Shown here one piece after another: positions 24,545 to 36,869 of a stretch of DNA of 64,000 bases. The stretch comes from Ascaphus truei. Taxonomy: Eukaryota; Chordata; Amphibia; Anura; Ascaphidae. The notes under the pieces are model-generated. The model was given only the letters and a program-made list of their open reading frames with translations. It had not been told where the DNA came from and did no database searches. The stretch spans positions 9,534,864 through 9,598,863 of the forward strand of contig CM071574.1 in the NCBI GenBank assembly GCA_036426205.1, given 5' to 3'. The first letter of the stretch is position 1. Every line of letters starts with the position of its first letter. A program made the translations under genes and the position numbers.

Positions 24545-24765
24545 TTACCCTAAAATACTTGAGGCCCAGGTGTTGACTTCTTTCCTGGGTCCCGGGAATA
24601 TTGGTGGCCGGCCTGTGGAATCCTCCGAGTTCCATTCACTTGAGTAAGTAAATATCACTTGGATTAACCTCAGAGATTTCACTGCCATGGAGAAGCAGCT
24701 TCACAACTTGTTGAATAATGACCTTAGTCCTCTATGCAATATGCTAGAAAACCTTTTCAGCGTAG
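24545..24765. repeat. Dispersed repeat, copy 2
   Basis: Partner of 22395-22615, more diverged at both ends. Confidence 0.7.
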
Positions 24766-25491
24766 TAAATTATCGCACTACATGAAACTGCACAAAAAAA
24801 CAGGTTTGATACAAAGAATAATCATGTATATGTGTCAAAATATTCGTGGTTATTCAATAAGGGTCAATAATGTTGATCGGACACTACCCCATGGAAACTC
24901 TCAGACTTGAATATGTGTTTCCATGCGGTAGTGCCTGATCGGCACTATTGCACCTTAATGATTAACCCCCATTGATTGAAAGTTTTGAGCTTGTTCAAAG
25001 GTTTCTTCCGTTCCTGCACCTGATTCCCTCCCCCATAAATAACAGTATATTTTTCTTACTAGAACTGGCAGTTTTCACATAATTGTATTTTTGCGTAACC
25101 GTCACAAAATGTGCTGTAAGAAACGTTGCTTTACAAATCCCGGGTTTTGCAAAGATTATGCAGATTGCATCATATGTTCTCTTGCCTCATCTCTGGGATT
25201 TTTACAGCAAGAAACTGTGATATATGAAAGCATAAAATGGTAATTGAGATGTAGCAGGCTTCATTGTTCCTTTTGGTTGGATAGGATGGGACTTATTATG
25301 CATCAACACTACCACTGAATCCTATGGAAACTCTGTGACATTCTACGCTGTGACAGGATATGTTCTGTTATCTGGATTGAAGCCAGTCCAATTCTTAGCT
25401 TGTAACTGGAAGCCAAGCTGAGCGAAGCTTTCACAGTGATACCAGCAGAATTCATATTTCTCTGTAGTAGCAGTGTCCCTATCCCTATTAA

Positions 25492-25931
25492 AGGAGCAAT
25501 GCATGCCTGAATTTTTTTTTGCACATTTAAAAAAAAAATAGACTCGAAGCAGGGGGTCTCCGGAGCTGAACCCAATTAATTTCAGCTCTGAGGACCTCCT
25601 GCTTCAGAATTTTTTACCTCCGAAGTTGGTGCTGGTAGCCATTCCGGCTGAGCAAGCAGGGATTTAAAGTTTAAAGATCCCACATCACATGGGCAAATAG
25701 GAAGCCACACCGATGATGTCACGGCTTCGTATTGGCCCGCAGGACGCACAATCTTTGAACAGCGGCCATTACGTGATTCCTGGTAGCTAAGAAGAGCTGC
25801 TACCTGCACCTAATTTAGAGGTACGTATCTCCGGAAGCAGGGGGTACACGGATCTGAAATTAACATTGTTCAGCTTCGGAGACCCCCTTCTTCAATCCTA
25901 TATAAAAAAAATGCAGGCCTAGATTGCCTCT
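25492..25931. mobile_element. TTAA MITE (piggyBac-like) with self-complementary interior
   Basis: TTAA at 25488-25491 and 25932-25935. Ends aggagcaatgcatgcctgaa and ggcctagattgcctct. Interior arms around gaagcagggggtctccg and cggagacccccttcttc pair. Related by interior blocks to 38233-38572 and 43187-43521. Confidence 0.75.
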
Positions 25932-26810
25932 TTAACAGGACATGGACTTTCATCCAGCTGGGACAAAAGTGAACTAAGGATAGTGGCAAGTTAAATTGGT
26001 TTAATGTAGCCAAATCACCTCTCTCGATCTCATAGTTTTTCTGCAGCATGGCTGTTACAAAATTGCTTGGTGAATTACTAGATGCTCACCACCTGTGAAT
26101 AGGTCCTGCACGCGAGTTTCTACGTGTGCTGCAGAAATCTCCTAGCTGTTTCCTATTCTGCTGAAATCCACTACTAATAGATGCATACATTTTATTTCAA
26201 CCTCAATGAACGTAATGTATGAATAGCAAAATAACAAAAACAAGCACATGGATTAGAGAAATAGAGAAGCAATGAACAGAAAGGGAGCTGGTCAGATCAT
26301 TCACGAATGTCCTATATCTGAAAAATATATGTGCGTAGGCGAAACTGGAATTTTTCATAGTAGAGCTGTAATTCTTAAAGGCTGATGGGTTTCTGGTGTT
26401 TTTTAATCATCTAGAAGGTAAACTAATGGCTATATAATTTTCTTTTCTTTTTGCTTGTCACGCACTGCTAATTTGGACATCTACAAAGGCTCAGGTTGGT
26501 ATTTAATTTATTCTTTTCAAAGAGTATAATTTCATACTGATGGTGTGTATGTCATACATAGATACAGAAAAAAGTGGAACTGAGGCAACTCGTTGGAAAT
26601 GATTTGCGCAAATAAATAGAGTTAATTAACGTATAAGTGCAGTATGTCTTGTAGCGTGTTAGGAGTTTGACAAAGGGTTTTTTTGGTCTGAAATATTATC
26701 CAGTTATTTAATTTTTTTTTGTATTCTGTGATGGATTGAAATAAAGAAGAATATATTTTTTGTATAGAGGAGTGCTGTGGGTGACTTTCTTGTTGCTATA
26801 TATTTATATA

Positions 26811-26950
26811 TTATTATTGTTTGTTCTTGTATAGCGCTGCTACTGTAGTTTTACGTAGTGCTTTACAGAGCCATTTTGCAGATACAGGTCCCTGCCCCGT
26901 AGAGCTTACAATCTATGTTTTTGGTGCCTGAGACACAGGGAGATAAAATT
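26811..26950 (-). mobile_element. MIR-like SINE, 3' half
   Basis: Reverse strand of the family: tail ttattattg, tgtatagcgctgctac, cattttgcagatacagg, gagcttacaatctatg. Confidence 0.75.
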
Positions 26951-26980
26951 ATTAGGAATTTGCTTGATAATATATATATC

Positions 26981-27064
26981 ACAGTGATACCAGCAGAATT
27001 CATATTTCTCTGTAGTAGCAGTGTCCCCATCCCTATTAAAGGAGCAATGCAAGCTTGAATTTTT
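26981..27064. repeat. Copy of host flank plus MITE end
   Basis: About 84 bp nearly identical to 25432-25515, covering the flank (cacagtgataccagcagaa) and the first bases of the TTAA element, in the same orientation 1.55 kb away. Confidence 0.75.
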
Positions 27065-27430
27065 TTTCTCCAGATCATATAATATAAAATGCGTACTCAC
27101 AAACAGATCTAGAACAAAAGCATTTATGAGATACAATCTCAAACCCCAACACTTGTAGCCAGGATCCAGCGGAGCTTCTGGTGTAGATTAGGTGCCTCTC
27201 TCACTGTGCAGACAGGACCGGGAGACTCATCAAAACCCTCCGTGTACCGGATGTGATGTTTACACGCCAGAGACAATAAACGAGACATAGGCCCAGTGCT
27301 GGAAGACACCTTCATTTGAATGGGCCACAAGGAGTCTTGTGGAAGGTATCTTATTGAATAGCACTGCTTACTAAATATAGGCGATAATCAGCTCTACAGG
27401 AAGAGGGACATATTGTTTTTGGAAGGCAGT

Positions 27431-27672
27431 CTTTCTCTCTCTCTCTCTCTCTCTCACACTCTCTCTCACACTCTCTCACACTCTCTCACACTCTCTCACA
27501 CTCTCTCACACTCTCTCTCTCACACTCTCTCTCTCACACTCTCTCTCACACTCTCTCTCTCTCACTCTCTCTCCCTCACACTCTCTCTCACACTCTCTCT
27601 CCCTCACACTCTCTCTCACACTCTCTCTCTCTCACACTCTCTCTCTCTCTCTCACACACACTCACTCTCTCT
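27431..27672. repeat. CTCT/CACA microsatellite
   Basis: Irregular array of ctctct and cacactctct blocks. The open frame across it is a repeat artefact. Confidence 0.95.
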
Positions 27673-28647
27673 CTTTGAAGGTCAGTCCCATCCACATGAT
27701 GACCGTCTTTTTGTATTTTTGTCTTGGAATGCCACTCATGCACCGGAAAGCAGTGTGTCTCTCTTTTGGAATATTCCTCACCTATAAAGACACGGAATCA
27801 TGGGGTAGGGGACACAGGACAGGAGAACCAGGCAATGTAACTGTTCTACTGGACAACGCTCCTTATTTATCAGGGACATTTCTTATTTCTAGTTGACAAA
27901 TGTATAATTTTGTATTTTTTCTCTGAAAGTCGTTATTTTATCCCAACGCAGATAAATCAAGTTTAAGAATTCTCCCACTTTTATTTCCCATATTTCCTTT
28001 AAGAAGCTTCCACATATTATATTATTATTACTTGTTTGGCACATGATCAAATCTTGGTGAGCAAGCAAAATTACAATCGATCAGAGATTCATTAAAACAG
28101 CAGATCACATCTGTAACACGCCTTAAAGGAATTGACTGCAGTATATATAGCACTGAATATTATTACATACTGTACTTTACTCGGTATAAAGTGTCTCGGT
28201 TTTGTCAATGGAGACTTCATTATAACGGGTAACACCACTGTTGTTCAGTGACCTAGTCACAATTACAGTAGCAACGTGTATTGTGTTTGTGAGGACTCAG
28301 GGACTTGGGTGTGTATCTTATTGTAACATTTGTGGCATATAGTAGTTTAAGAATATTTAATAGCTTTTCATATTTTGGCACTAAAATCTAAATACAGAAT
28401 ACACAACACAAATTCCATTAGGTGCTGGTTTTGGTCACTTTGAAGGTCCAGCGATCTGTGCTAGGTTAAATATATTTCTTCATTAAACACAAAGTAGCCC
28501 TTTAAATAATAATTGTATCCACATGTATCTGTTTGAATGAAGTGTGCAATTTGATTTAAAGAGAAAAAAAAATTGTAAGTAAATTAAAGATCGGCACAAT
28601 CACTGGTTCAAATTCTTAAAAGCCCTGAACTGTCTGAGACCATTTAA

Positions 28648-29100
28648 AGCTGCAGTTCAGTCTTTTTTTTTTTTTTTTTACATTTATTTTTTTACTTCAA
28701 TAGTTTTATGTGGGCAATTTCTAATTAGCTAAAGAACTGTATGGCTGCAGGTCAATTAGTTTTCCATGTTTTGATAGGTCGAAATTTGGTGACATATTAA
28801 AAGCTGGGATTTGTTTATAATCTGCTTGACTGGCAGTGGAAGCTCATGAATATTCATGAGCATTCCTGCACTGACAAGTGCTAGAGGGAGGGCAGGGCTG
28901 ACAAAGGGGTGTGCCAGGGCTTGTGACAGGACATGAAGGGGCAGTGCCTTAGCAAATGGCTGTTAAAATAGAATACAAGAAAATTGGTCTTTCAAAGTTG
29001 TTTTTTTAAAAACAGAAAATGCTAAAAGTATTTTTTCTTACTACAGAGCTGATTTATTAAAAAAAAAACACACATGCAGGATATTGACTGAACTGCAGCT
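28648..29100. mobile_element. TTAA MITE (piggyBac-like)
   Basis: TTAA at 28644-28647 and 29101-29104. Near-perfect inverted ends agctgcagttcagtc and gactgaactgcagct. A long T run at the left and an A run at the right extend the pairing. Confidence 0.85.
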
Positions 29101-29430
29101 TTAAATCGAGTATCCGGATCTGGGACAGAAATGAACCAAAACATATTTCCGCCGCAAATTCGGATTCCTGTACCTCCTGACAGTCTGATACTTCCTGACT
29201 CTCCTCTGTGGCAATGTTACCATCATTGACAAAATACAAAACAAAAACAGAATGTTGTAGAACCAAAGCTGCATTCAAAACACAAACATTGTTTAGAACC
29301 AAAATCAATACCACAACCAAAACACCAGTGAAAATGGCCATCCAAATAGGATTTGAACCAAGTGTGTGTGAGTTTTTAACTTCTTTGGAGAAAATCGCCT
29401 ATAGTTTTTAAAATGAGAATAAAGGACAAG

Positions 29431-29611
29431 TTTAGCCAACAAGGGCAACCAACAGGTCAGGTTTTCAGGATATCTCTGCTTGAGCACAGGTGGCTTAAAC
29501 AGTTTCTCAGTCAATGACTAAGCCTCTGATTGAGACACCTGTGTAGAAGCAGGGATATCCTGAAAACCCGACCTGTTGGTAGCTCTTGAGGACTGGAGTT
29601 GGCTACGTCTG
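29431..29611. mobile_element. hAT hairpin MITE
   Basis: Both arms present: caacaggtcaggttttcagg and complement of ggatatcctgaaaacccgac, ending gaggactggagttggc. Outer borders are eroded. Confidence 0.75.
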
Positions 29612-29907
29612 ACATAGGATATGTTCCATTTGCAAACACCAATTATACCTTTCGCCAGTAGGAAGACCTTTGACGGTATGCACCTCATGTTGATACCAAT
29701 GATTATTTTCTTATACAGTTTCCATATTTAAAACTCAGCAATTACACTTAATTTGACTAGTACAAAAAGGACATAACAATTATTTCTATTGTGTGAAAAT
29801 ACGTGAAGGCACCGGTATTCAACCTTTTTTTTGGTTTATGCACCCTGTAACAGGGACTTATCATAGTTTGACAGAAACGGTCTCTAAATCCAGCAGGGAG
29901 CTGGTTA

Positions 29908-30318
29908 ATTGCAGACAGGCAATTAACTAGATGCCACCTGGCCACATTACAGCTCTAAGAAAAGCCTCCTGTTGGAAACAGGAGAGAGATTTCCTTTGCT
30001 CACAATGGAGCTGACATAAGGAAAAGGAGGGCTGTGTTCTGAGAGCAAGACACAAAGGGACCAGATCCCTATGCCTGGACCCTCAAGCAGACAACTTGCC
30101 GGACACCACTGACCTGAAGGGCCACCTGCGATAAGGTACCGCTGAGACTTTGGGGTGATAAGTGGGTAAGGGGCTTCCCCCCCCCCCCCCCCCAGCCTTG
30201 CAGAGAGGGACTGGGGAAGTAAGTTAGCCCTTACACAGGGATAGGTGTTTGTTGTTTTATGTATATTTGTTTGCTGTATTGTTTAAAGGAACGGGCAATA
30301 AAGCCGTATTAATTTCAA
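29908..30318. repeat. Long direct repeat, left copy (LTR-like)
   Basis: 411 bp nearly identical to 32693-33098, from attgcagacaggcaattaac to aataaagccgtattaat. Only a few substitutions differ, plus a longer C run (about 20 C) near 30178. The aataaag signal suggests LTR origin, but no primer-binding site follows it. Confidence 0.85.
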
Positions 30319-30540
30319 ATACACAAAAGAAAAAGGACTCAGCTGGTAGCACTCTATAACTCTAAAGTAAATAGTAATGATAAGTGATAAGGATTAAAAA
30401 TAATTTTAATGGTATATCTCTTAAAATAAAGGGGTGTACATAAATGAGAATAAAAATGACCGTATATCCCAGTCAGAAACTTGCTATAATCAGGGTGTGA
30501 TGAGATATGTGCTAAATAACTATATAGTTAAAAAGCTTGA

Positions 30541-31434
30541 CACACGAAGTTCCTGAGCTTCCAAGAATTACGTAATAAATTTAAAGCCCCTGACTTAGAC
30601 ACGTTCAAATTCTTCCAAATTAGACATTTTGTACAAAAACTGTCCCCCACATTAGAATTCCCACCTCTCACACAATTCGAAAAACTGTGCCAGGAGGACA
30701 CGCACCAAAAAGGTCTTATATCACAAATTTATGCAATCTTAGAAAAACAGGCGAGCCCAGCTAAACATGACTATATGCTCAAATGGCTGCGGAACTAAAC
30801 ATAGAAATTGACAATGAGGACTGGGAAGATATATGGGACGCGGCATCAGGAACTTCCGTATGCACTAGCATTAAAGAAAACATATACAAGATAATGTTCC
30901 ACTGGTACCTCACGCCTGTGAGATTGAAGCAAATCTACCCTCTGGCCTCTGATCTATGTTGGAGAGGCTGTGGACACAGAGGAGACATGGCCCATATATG
31001 GTGGCTATGTCCAGAAATTCAGGAATAGTGGCTTTCAATCCAAAACCTAATAAAAGAGGTCACAGACCTCATAATCCCTTTAGATCCACTGACCTACATA
31101 TTGGGCAGGCCAATAGATGAGATTGACCGCCCAGTATGGAAATGAATCTCTTTCATGTTACTGCAGCCAGATGCTCAGTGGCGCTCTCTTGGAAGAAAAT
31201 CTCCCCTCCCACGATGCAAATGGTGAGGAAGAGACTAAGCGATGTTATGCTAATGGAAAAGCTGACTGCATTCCTCAACCACACAACGGAGCGCTTCTAC
31301 ACAATTTGGGAACCCTGGCTGACCCTCTGAACATATCTATCACATCCATTCCCTCCCCCCAGTAGCGGCAACTACCCGAGAACACTGGGGGGCCACGAGA
31401 AAAATGCCACCAAGGGGTGGGGGGGATCCCAGGT

Positions 31435-31473
<39 letters not shown>

Positions 31474-31704
31474 TTCTCTTTTTTGGGAGTCTAGTCATTG
31501 GGACCACTGAGTAGTCCGAGCGGTCTACCACACCCTCGGGTGGTTGCTCAGTGCCCCCTCCTCTCTTCCAACCCCCTGTTACAAAAAAAAATTAAATAAT
31601 AATAAGGTAAAAAATGTATTATGTATTATGTTGCGAGATTCCTACAATATTTGTAATGTGATGTATAAATGCCTAATAAAAAATGTTTGGAAAAAAAAAA
31701 AAAT
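30541..31704 (+). pseudogene. L1-type LINE 3' end (ORF2 C-terminus)
   Basis: Translation across frames gives EIDNEDWEDIWDAAS, then IKENIYKIMFHWYLTPVRL, and CWRGCGHRGDMAHIWWLC. The last is the CX3CX7HX4C motif at the C-terminus of L1 ORF2. Further on FLNHTTERFYTIWEPWL appears. It is 5'-truncated and has frame breaks at 31028 and 31100. The 3' end has a run of about 33 C (31437-31469), an aataaaaaatg signal and a poly(A). A short agcttgac at 30534-30541 and 31705-31712 may be the target duplication. L1 encodes reverse transcriptase and endonuclease for its own transposition. This fragment cannot. Confidence 0.8.
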
Positions 31705-32692
31705 AGCTTGACGAACAGACCTGTATCACCATATACAATGTATATGGGGTAATATATTAGCACTAAGTAATCCCTCCTTATTGTAATGTTGGTGGGCTAT
31801 TATCAAAGTTGAAGAGATATATTCCCTCCTCCTTAATGCAACTGAATTAGTTAAATCAATTGTCAGTCTGCTGCAGAAAAAAGTGCTGTCTAGTGGTAAA
31901 GTCTCCACTATTTGGAGGTGACTATGCTTAAACAGATCAGCCTAATGTACCCCTGGTTATTTTAGGCTAGGCACTTAAAAAGATCCTTGATTAATATCAG
32001 AATATATGAGTTCAGTAATGCATAGGAACCACATACCGTTTGTATGATCAGGCAGTGGTTACAAATGCATCCGATCAGTGCATCAGTTGCAGGCTCTGTA
32101 AGTTGTCCTGCTTGGTCGAGCTCCTCTCAATAGATTAACTCAACATTAACTCATATAATTATATAATTAGAACTGAGGAATATGCAGAGCTCGCCGTGAC
32201 AAGAGCCACTGCGTGATGATCAGCCTCCGCCGACGACCGTTTCGCGTATGTACGCTTTCTCAAGGCTGATAGGCATGGGGGCGTGTGCTCTCCCTGCTCT
32301 CCTTATATACACCTGTTCATGTCCAATTTGGAGTTCCTTATTAACCCCATAGGTGCCATAGCGTAATTAGTTTGTTCTGAACATGTCAGTAGAACTTTGT
32401 TGATGAATAGTACTTTGCCATCTGTACTTATGAAGTATGCATTTTATATATATGTATTTAAACTCAAATCTGATAGATTGTATATTGCATTTTAATGCCA
32501 AGTAAGGAAATGTATAGAAAAATTCCTAGATTTGTTTCAAGTCTGTGTAAACAGGAAACCCTGGGATACTTGTGGTCATATGTGGAATCAATGGATATTA
32601 CAGATCCAAATATACAGGGATATTACAGATCCAAATATATTTAGTTTGAAGATGATATGCTTCAAAGTATATGGGGAGATAAGTTAACCAAT

Positions 32693-33098
32693 ATTGCAGA
32701 CAGGCAATTAACTAGATGCCACCTGGCCACATTACAGCTCTAAGAAAAGCCTCCTGTTGGAAACAGGAGAGAGATTTTCTTTGCTCACAATGGAGCTGAC
32801 ATAAGGAAAAGGAGGGCTGTGTTCTGAGAGCAAGACACAAAGGGACCAGATCTCTATGCCTGGACCCTCAAGCAGACAACTATCCGGACACCACTGACCT
32901 GAAGGGCCACCTGCGATAAGGTACCGCTGAGACTTTGGGGTGATAAGTGGGTAAGGGGCTTTCCCCCACCCCCCAGCCTTGCAGAGAGGGACTGGGGAAG
33001 TAAGTTAGCCCTTACACAGGGATAGGTGTTTGTTGTTTTATGTATATTTGTTTGCTGTATTGTTTAAAGGAACAGGCAATAAAGCCGTATTAATTTCA
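32693..33098. repeat. Long direct repeat, right copy (LTR-like)
   Basis: Partner of 29908-30318. The interval between the two copies holds the L1 fragment and an unclassified sequence with a palindromic gacgaccgtttcgcgtatg block near 32235. Confidence 0.85.
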
Positions 33099-33174
33099 CC
33101 TTAAAAACGGTCTTCATTGCATACCTCTGCACACATCTCTTACTAACTCTATAATTAGATTGTGAAATGTTGCG

Positions 33175-33469
33175 GAACCCTGACCCTCTCTAATAGCGCG
33201 TCTGAGATCAGATACATTGTAATGAGCCTCAACTCTTTCTAACAGTGTGTCGGAGATCAGATGTATTGATAGGATCCCCAACTCTCTCTAATAGCGCGTC
33301 TGAAATCAGATGTATTGTTAGGATCCCCAACCCTCTCTAATAGCTCGTCTGAGATCAGATACATTGTAATGTGCCTCAACTCTCTCTAATAGCGTGTCTG
33401 AGATCAGATGTATTGTAAGGATCCCCAACCCTCTCTAATAATATTTCTGAGATCAGATGCATTGTAAAT
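33175..33469. repeat. 49-bp minisatellite
   Basis: About six units with core ctctctaatagcgcgtctg then agatcagat. Two unit types differ in their last nine bases (gcctcaa or ggatccccaa) and are interspersed. Confidence 0.88.
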
Positions 33470-34270
33470 TCTTCTTTATTTGGTACAATTTTCAAATGAC
33501 CTGAAAATTGCAGGGAACCCTTTAGGGGATGCTCGCGGGTTTCAAGGAACCCCTGTTGAAAATCACTGGTCTATAGTGTACTTTACTGCAGGGCTATTTC
33601 AGCGCTGGGCTGCGGATGTCTTTTCAGAGAGCTACAGTTAGTCACATTGGTTTTTCCATGCACTGCAGGGTTTTGAATCCTGGAGAATTGCTACAGTAAA
33701 TTTTATTCTAAGCACAGACCTTTGAAATGTAGGAACCCTAGAGATATATTTATTTTTTAAAATGTTTTTAGCACCTCCTTTTTTCTTCCTAACTCCCATT
33801 TCCTCTTCCAGAAACCCCCTAATTTTCACTATTCCTGCACACTCCTTCCCTCTCTCTCTACATTGTACTTTCTAAAATCACTCCAGTGACTTTCAGGGTC
33901 AGTCACTGTAATTACATTAAGAAAACGTTTGCCGTAAACATGGTACATATTGTGGGAATATTTTTCGGGGCACAATTTGTTGGAATTCAGAGGACTGCTC
34001 TTTACTAAATGTCCCTAATTAAGGAACAGAGCAGACATGTGAGAGATTCATGGTGCCTAATAAGAATAATGACTGAAGATGCCTCTTTATTTAACAAGTT
34101 ACACAAAGATGTGCCATGATTGTGATTGATTTAATATTCTATTACATACTGGCACTTACTTTAATGTATTCTGTGGTCAGAGCGAGTTCATCATTAAAGG
34201 GTTTTATTACCTTTTTACATGTTGTAGAAGTTCTTGTAATCTTTGGTAGTTGTGATATCTATTATGCCAG

Positions 34271-34865
34271 TGTAAAAGGTCCCCTCCCCCCCAATCGCAG
34301 ATTGGCCCCTCTAGGGAAATACTATGGTTACACATGGCTATAGTGTGGTGCACCTGCTGGCTTACAGGACACCTGAGTCTCCCGCTTGATGGTATTAAGG
34401 GGAATGGCATCAGAACTGGCTTGTGAGGTAATGTTGAGTTATACTCACTCATGGTACAGCGCCTCCATCTCTTCCAGACCCCCAGCGTAGAAGGGAGGAG
34501 TCTCTGAAAGAGAACCTCTAGGTGCACCTTCTTCCTTAGTGAAGCCACACACAGGACAGAAGCGATATCTTTCTTTGGCATCCTTTATTAACAGCAGACA
34601 TGGACAGCCGCCCATCATAGTGGCTTGGTCGTCTAGCCACTCATTCTCAGGTTGCCAACCCAAAGGAAGTCCCTGACCTTACACTCCCAGGCAAGGGCCC
34701 CGAAAGCAGGTCTAACTCTTCCCCTACTCCCTAATGAAGTAAGAGGTATAGTCTTCCACACCACTCCCTAAAGGGAGGGCCACAAACACTGCCAGAGCCC
34801 CGACAGGTTGCTGGACAGACTCACCTCACTCAGATGGTGAGGCACACACACTAAATAGAGGAAGT
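34271..34865 (-). mobile_element. LTR fragment
   Basis: The left end tgtaaaaggtcccc and the reverse-strand signal ttaataaaggatgcc (34583) with ggaggcgctgtacc resemble the LTRs at 20120 and 18895 (shared aatcgcagattggcccc). The 5' part is missing or runs into the next element. A ccag at 34267 and 35080 could instead bound a full LTR to 35079, but the sequence after 34866 looks different. Confidence 0.55.
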
Positions 34866-35390
34866 TCTGCGAGCACTCATAGAATGACAGTAGTAACACG
34901 TCCCTACGCGTTTCCTGAAGGCTAAGCTGATTTCATCCCCTGATTCTATGAGTGCTCGCAATCAGTGCCAGTTGTGTGAGTGAAGCCAGACCCTGTTCCG
35001 GTGTATTGGGACTCTTTACCACGAAGGGAACTTACGCCCAAGAGACGGGAGTTGCCGGAGGAACCTCCCAGGTGTAACACCAGCCAGAAAGGCGTGACGT
35101 CAGTCCGGAGCATCTCCAGTGGAGCAGAGACTTTGTGGTGGCTACACACGACGGGTCGGAGCATGAGTATTACTCATACAATGCTTTTATTATTTGGAAC
35201 CTTGTGAGTTTTGAATCGTGATGTACATGTTTTATTAAATTTTATTTACGATAATACACGAAGATCGGGCGCTTTTTCTTCTTTTTTTTTTCTGTCAGGT
35301 CTGTCAAGGGAGTTTGTTGTGCCCAAGAAGAAGGCTGCCAGTATCTGGATATATTATTGTCAGACTTTTCCAGATCACATCATTGGTTTG
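34866..35390 (+). mobile_element. Foldback retroelement fragment, Penelope-type style
   Basis: It begins with an 18-bp inverted pair (tgcgagcactcatagaat at 34868 and its complement at 34944) around ctacgcgtttcctgaagg. A poorly defined GC-rich part follows, then tttattaaattttatttacg. Assignment is tentative. Confidence 0.35.
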
Positions 35391-35755
35391 GTATCTGATT
35401 AATTTTCATGGACACTATTCATTTACTTGATTTTTAACATTTATTGTGATTTTATATTATTATTTATTAATTTCATTTTTTTACATATATATTTTTTCAT
35501 TATTTATCTTGGTTCATGCCTTGTAATACATTTTATTAATCAAGCGCACTTTAGATTTGTCAGTAATTAACATTATATGGTGGTTATTCTTCAACACATT
35601 AGAGGTGTTTTCATATTTATTCAACATCAACTATCTACACCATACTAGCAATAGATCCAGATATACCAGGCGCAGTCTTTTCTATTTATATTATGTACTC
35701 AGAAGTTTGTGACCCCTGTAATATAGCTCTATCTCTTATTATTCTATACTATATA

Positions 35756-36060
35756 ATATATATATATATAATATATACCAGTGTTCTACAAAACCTATAC
35801 ATTTGCACGTCCCGGGCGAGTGGATATAAACACTTTGTGGCGGCGTTCCTATTGGCCCAAGCAGCACTGTGGTTCTATGAGACAGTAGATTTTTTGTTCG
35901 GCCGCACAGATTTTTTGGTGATTTGTCGACCCTGTATATATGTCAGGACATGCAATGAACATGACAGTAATATTACAGTTGCTTTATACTGTATATATAA
36001 TATATATATAATATATATTTATTATATATAGATATATATATATATTATATGCAAATATAA
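35756..36060. repeat. TA-rich microsatellite tracts
   Basis: Runs of (TA)n at 35756-35777 and 35990-36050. Similar tracts lie at 36600-36650, 36833-36895 and 37398-37456. Confidence 0.9.
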
Positions 36061-36528
36061 CTATATGCTCATCTCATGTCTTAGGCAGAGTCTGCACCCC
36101 ACCTTTCCCCATTATCACCCAGCATACAGCACTTCCAACGCAGCAAGGGATCTGGGAAATGACATGCAAATGACACACACGTGTCACTTTTTGCCTCAAT
36201 AACCTTTTTTAACATGGTTCCCTATAGCTTAAGCTTGCTGCATGGTCACAGGCTTTGAGCCACACCAGGTTAAGGTGCTTCCCGAAAACCACCCACAGAC
36301 AGCGTTGTCGACCTTGATGGGTCTCAAAGCTGTGGACCATAGCAAGCCTTAACCTATAGGGAACCATGTTAAAATGTTTTTTGAGGCAAAAGTGACACTG
36401 TTGTGCTCATTTGCATGTCATTTCCCAGAATCCCTTGCTGCAGTGAATGCTGTATGCTGGGTATAATGGTAGAAGGGTGGGGTTGCAGACCTGCCTAAAC
36501 TGCGATAAGCATACAGTATATTTGCATA
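36049..36528. mobile_element. Large foldback element (480-bp palindrome)
   Basis: The two arms are complementary almost end to end: atgcaaatataactatatgc to ggtctcaaag, and cttaacctatagggaacc to gtatatttgcat. Matching inner landmarks are aacatggttccctatag and ctatagggaaccatgtt. Flanked by TA-rich DNA. A single arm is at 14786-15048. Confidence 0.8.
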
Positions 36529-36830
36529 TTGCTTTCCTGTGGGGGTTTGTTGTCACTTTTTTTACTCACCATACTTAACTCAGTAATTAATATTTTTATT
36601 TATATATATATATATATTAATTATACTATATATATGTATAATATATATCTATCTCTCTTTTCTCTTTTTTTATCTTATTATAATTCAGCCGTGTTCGACA
36701 AACCTATACATTTGCTCACCCCGGCGAGTGGATTTAACCCCCGGGCGAGTAATTGGCCCCAGCACACGTTTGTACTAGGTGGCGAGTAGATTTTTTGTGT
36801 GGCGAGTAGATTTTTTGGTGATTGTCAACA

Positions 36831-36869
<39 letters not shown>

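Noticed and set aside
24218..24647. Frames with repeated SGWIPT-type peptides
   Set aside because: Translation of the 26-bp minisatellite in three frames, with no homology or start context.
27413..27787. 124-codon SLSLSHTLSH-type frame
   Set aside because: CTCT/CACA microsatellite artefact.
34271..35079. Full LTR with ccag duplication
   Set aside because: Ends and 4-mer fit, but the part after 34866 looks like a foldback element and continues past 35079, so the 4-mer match may be chance.
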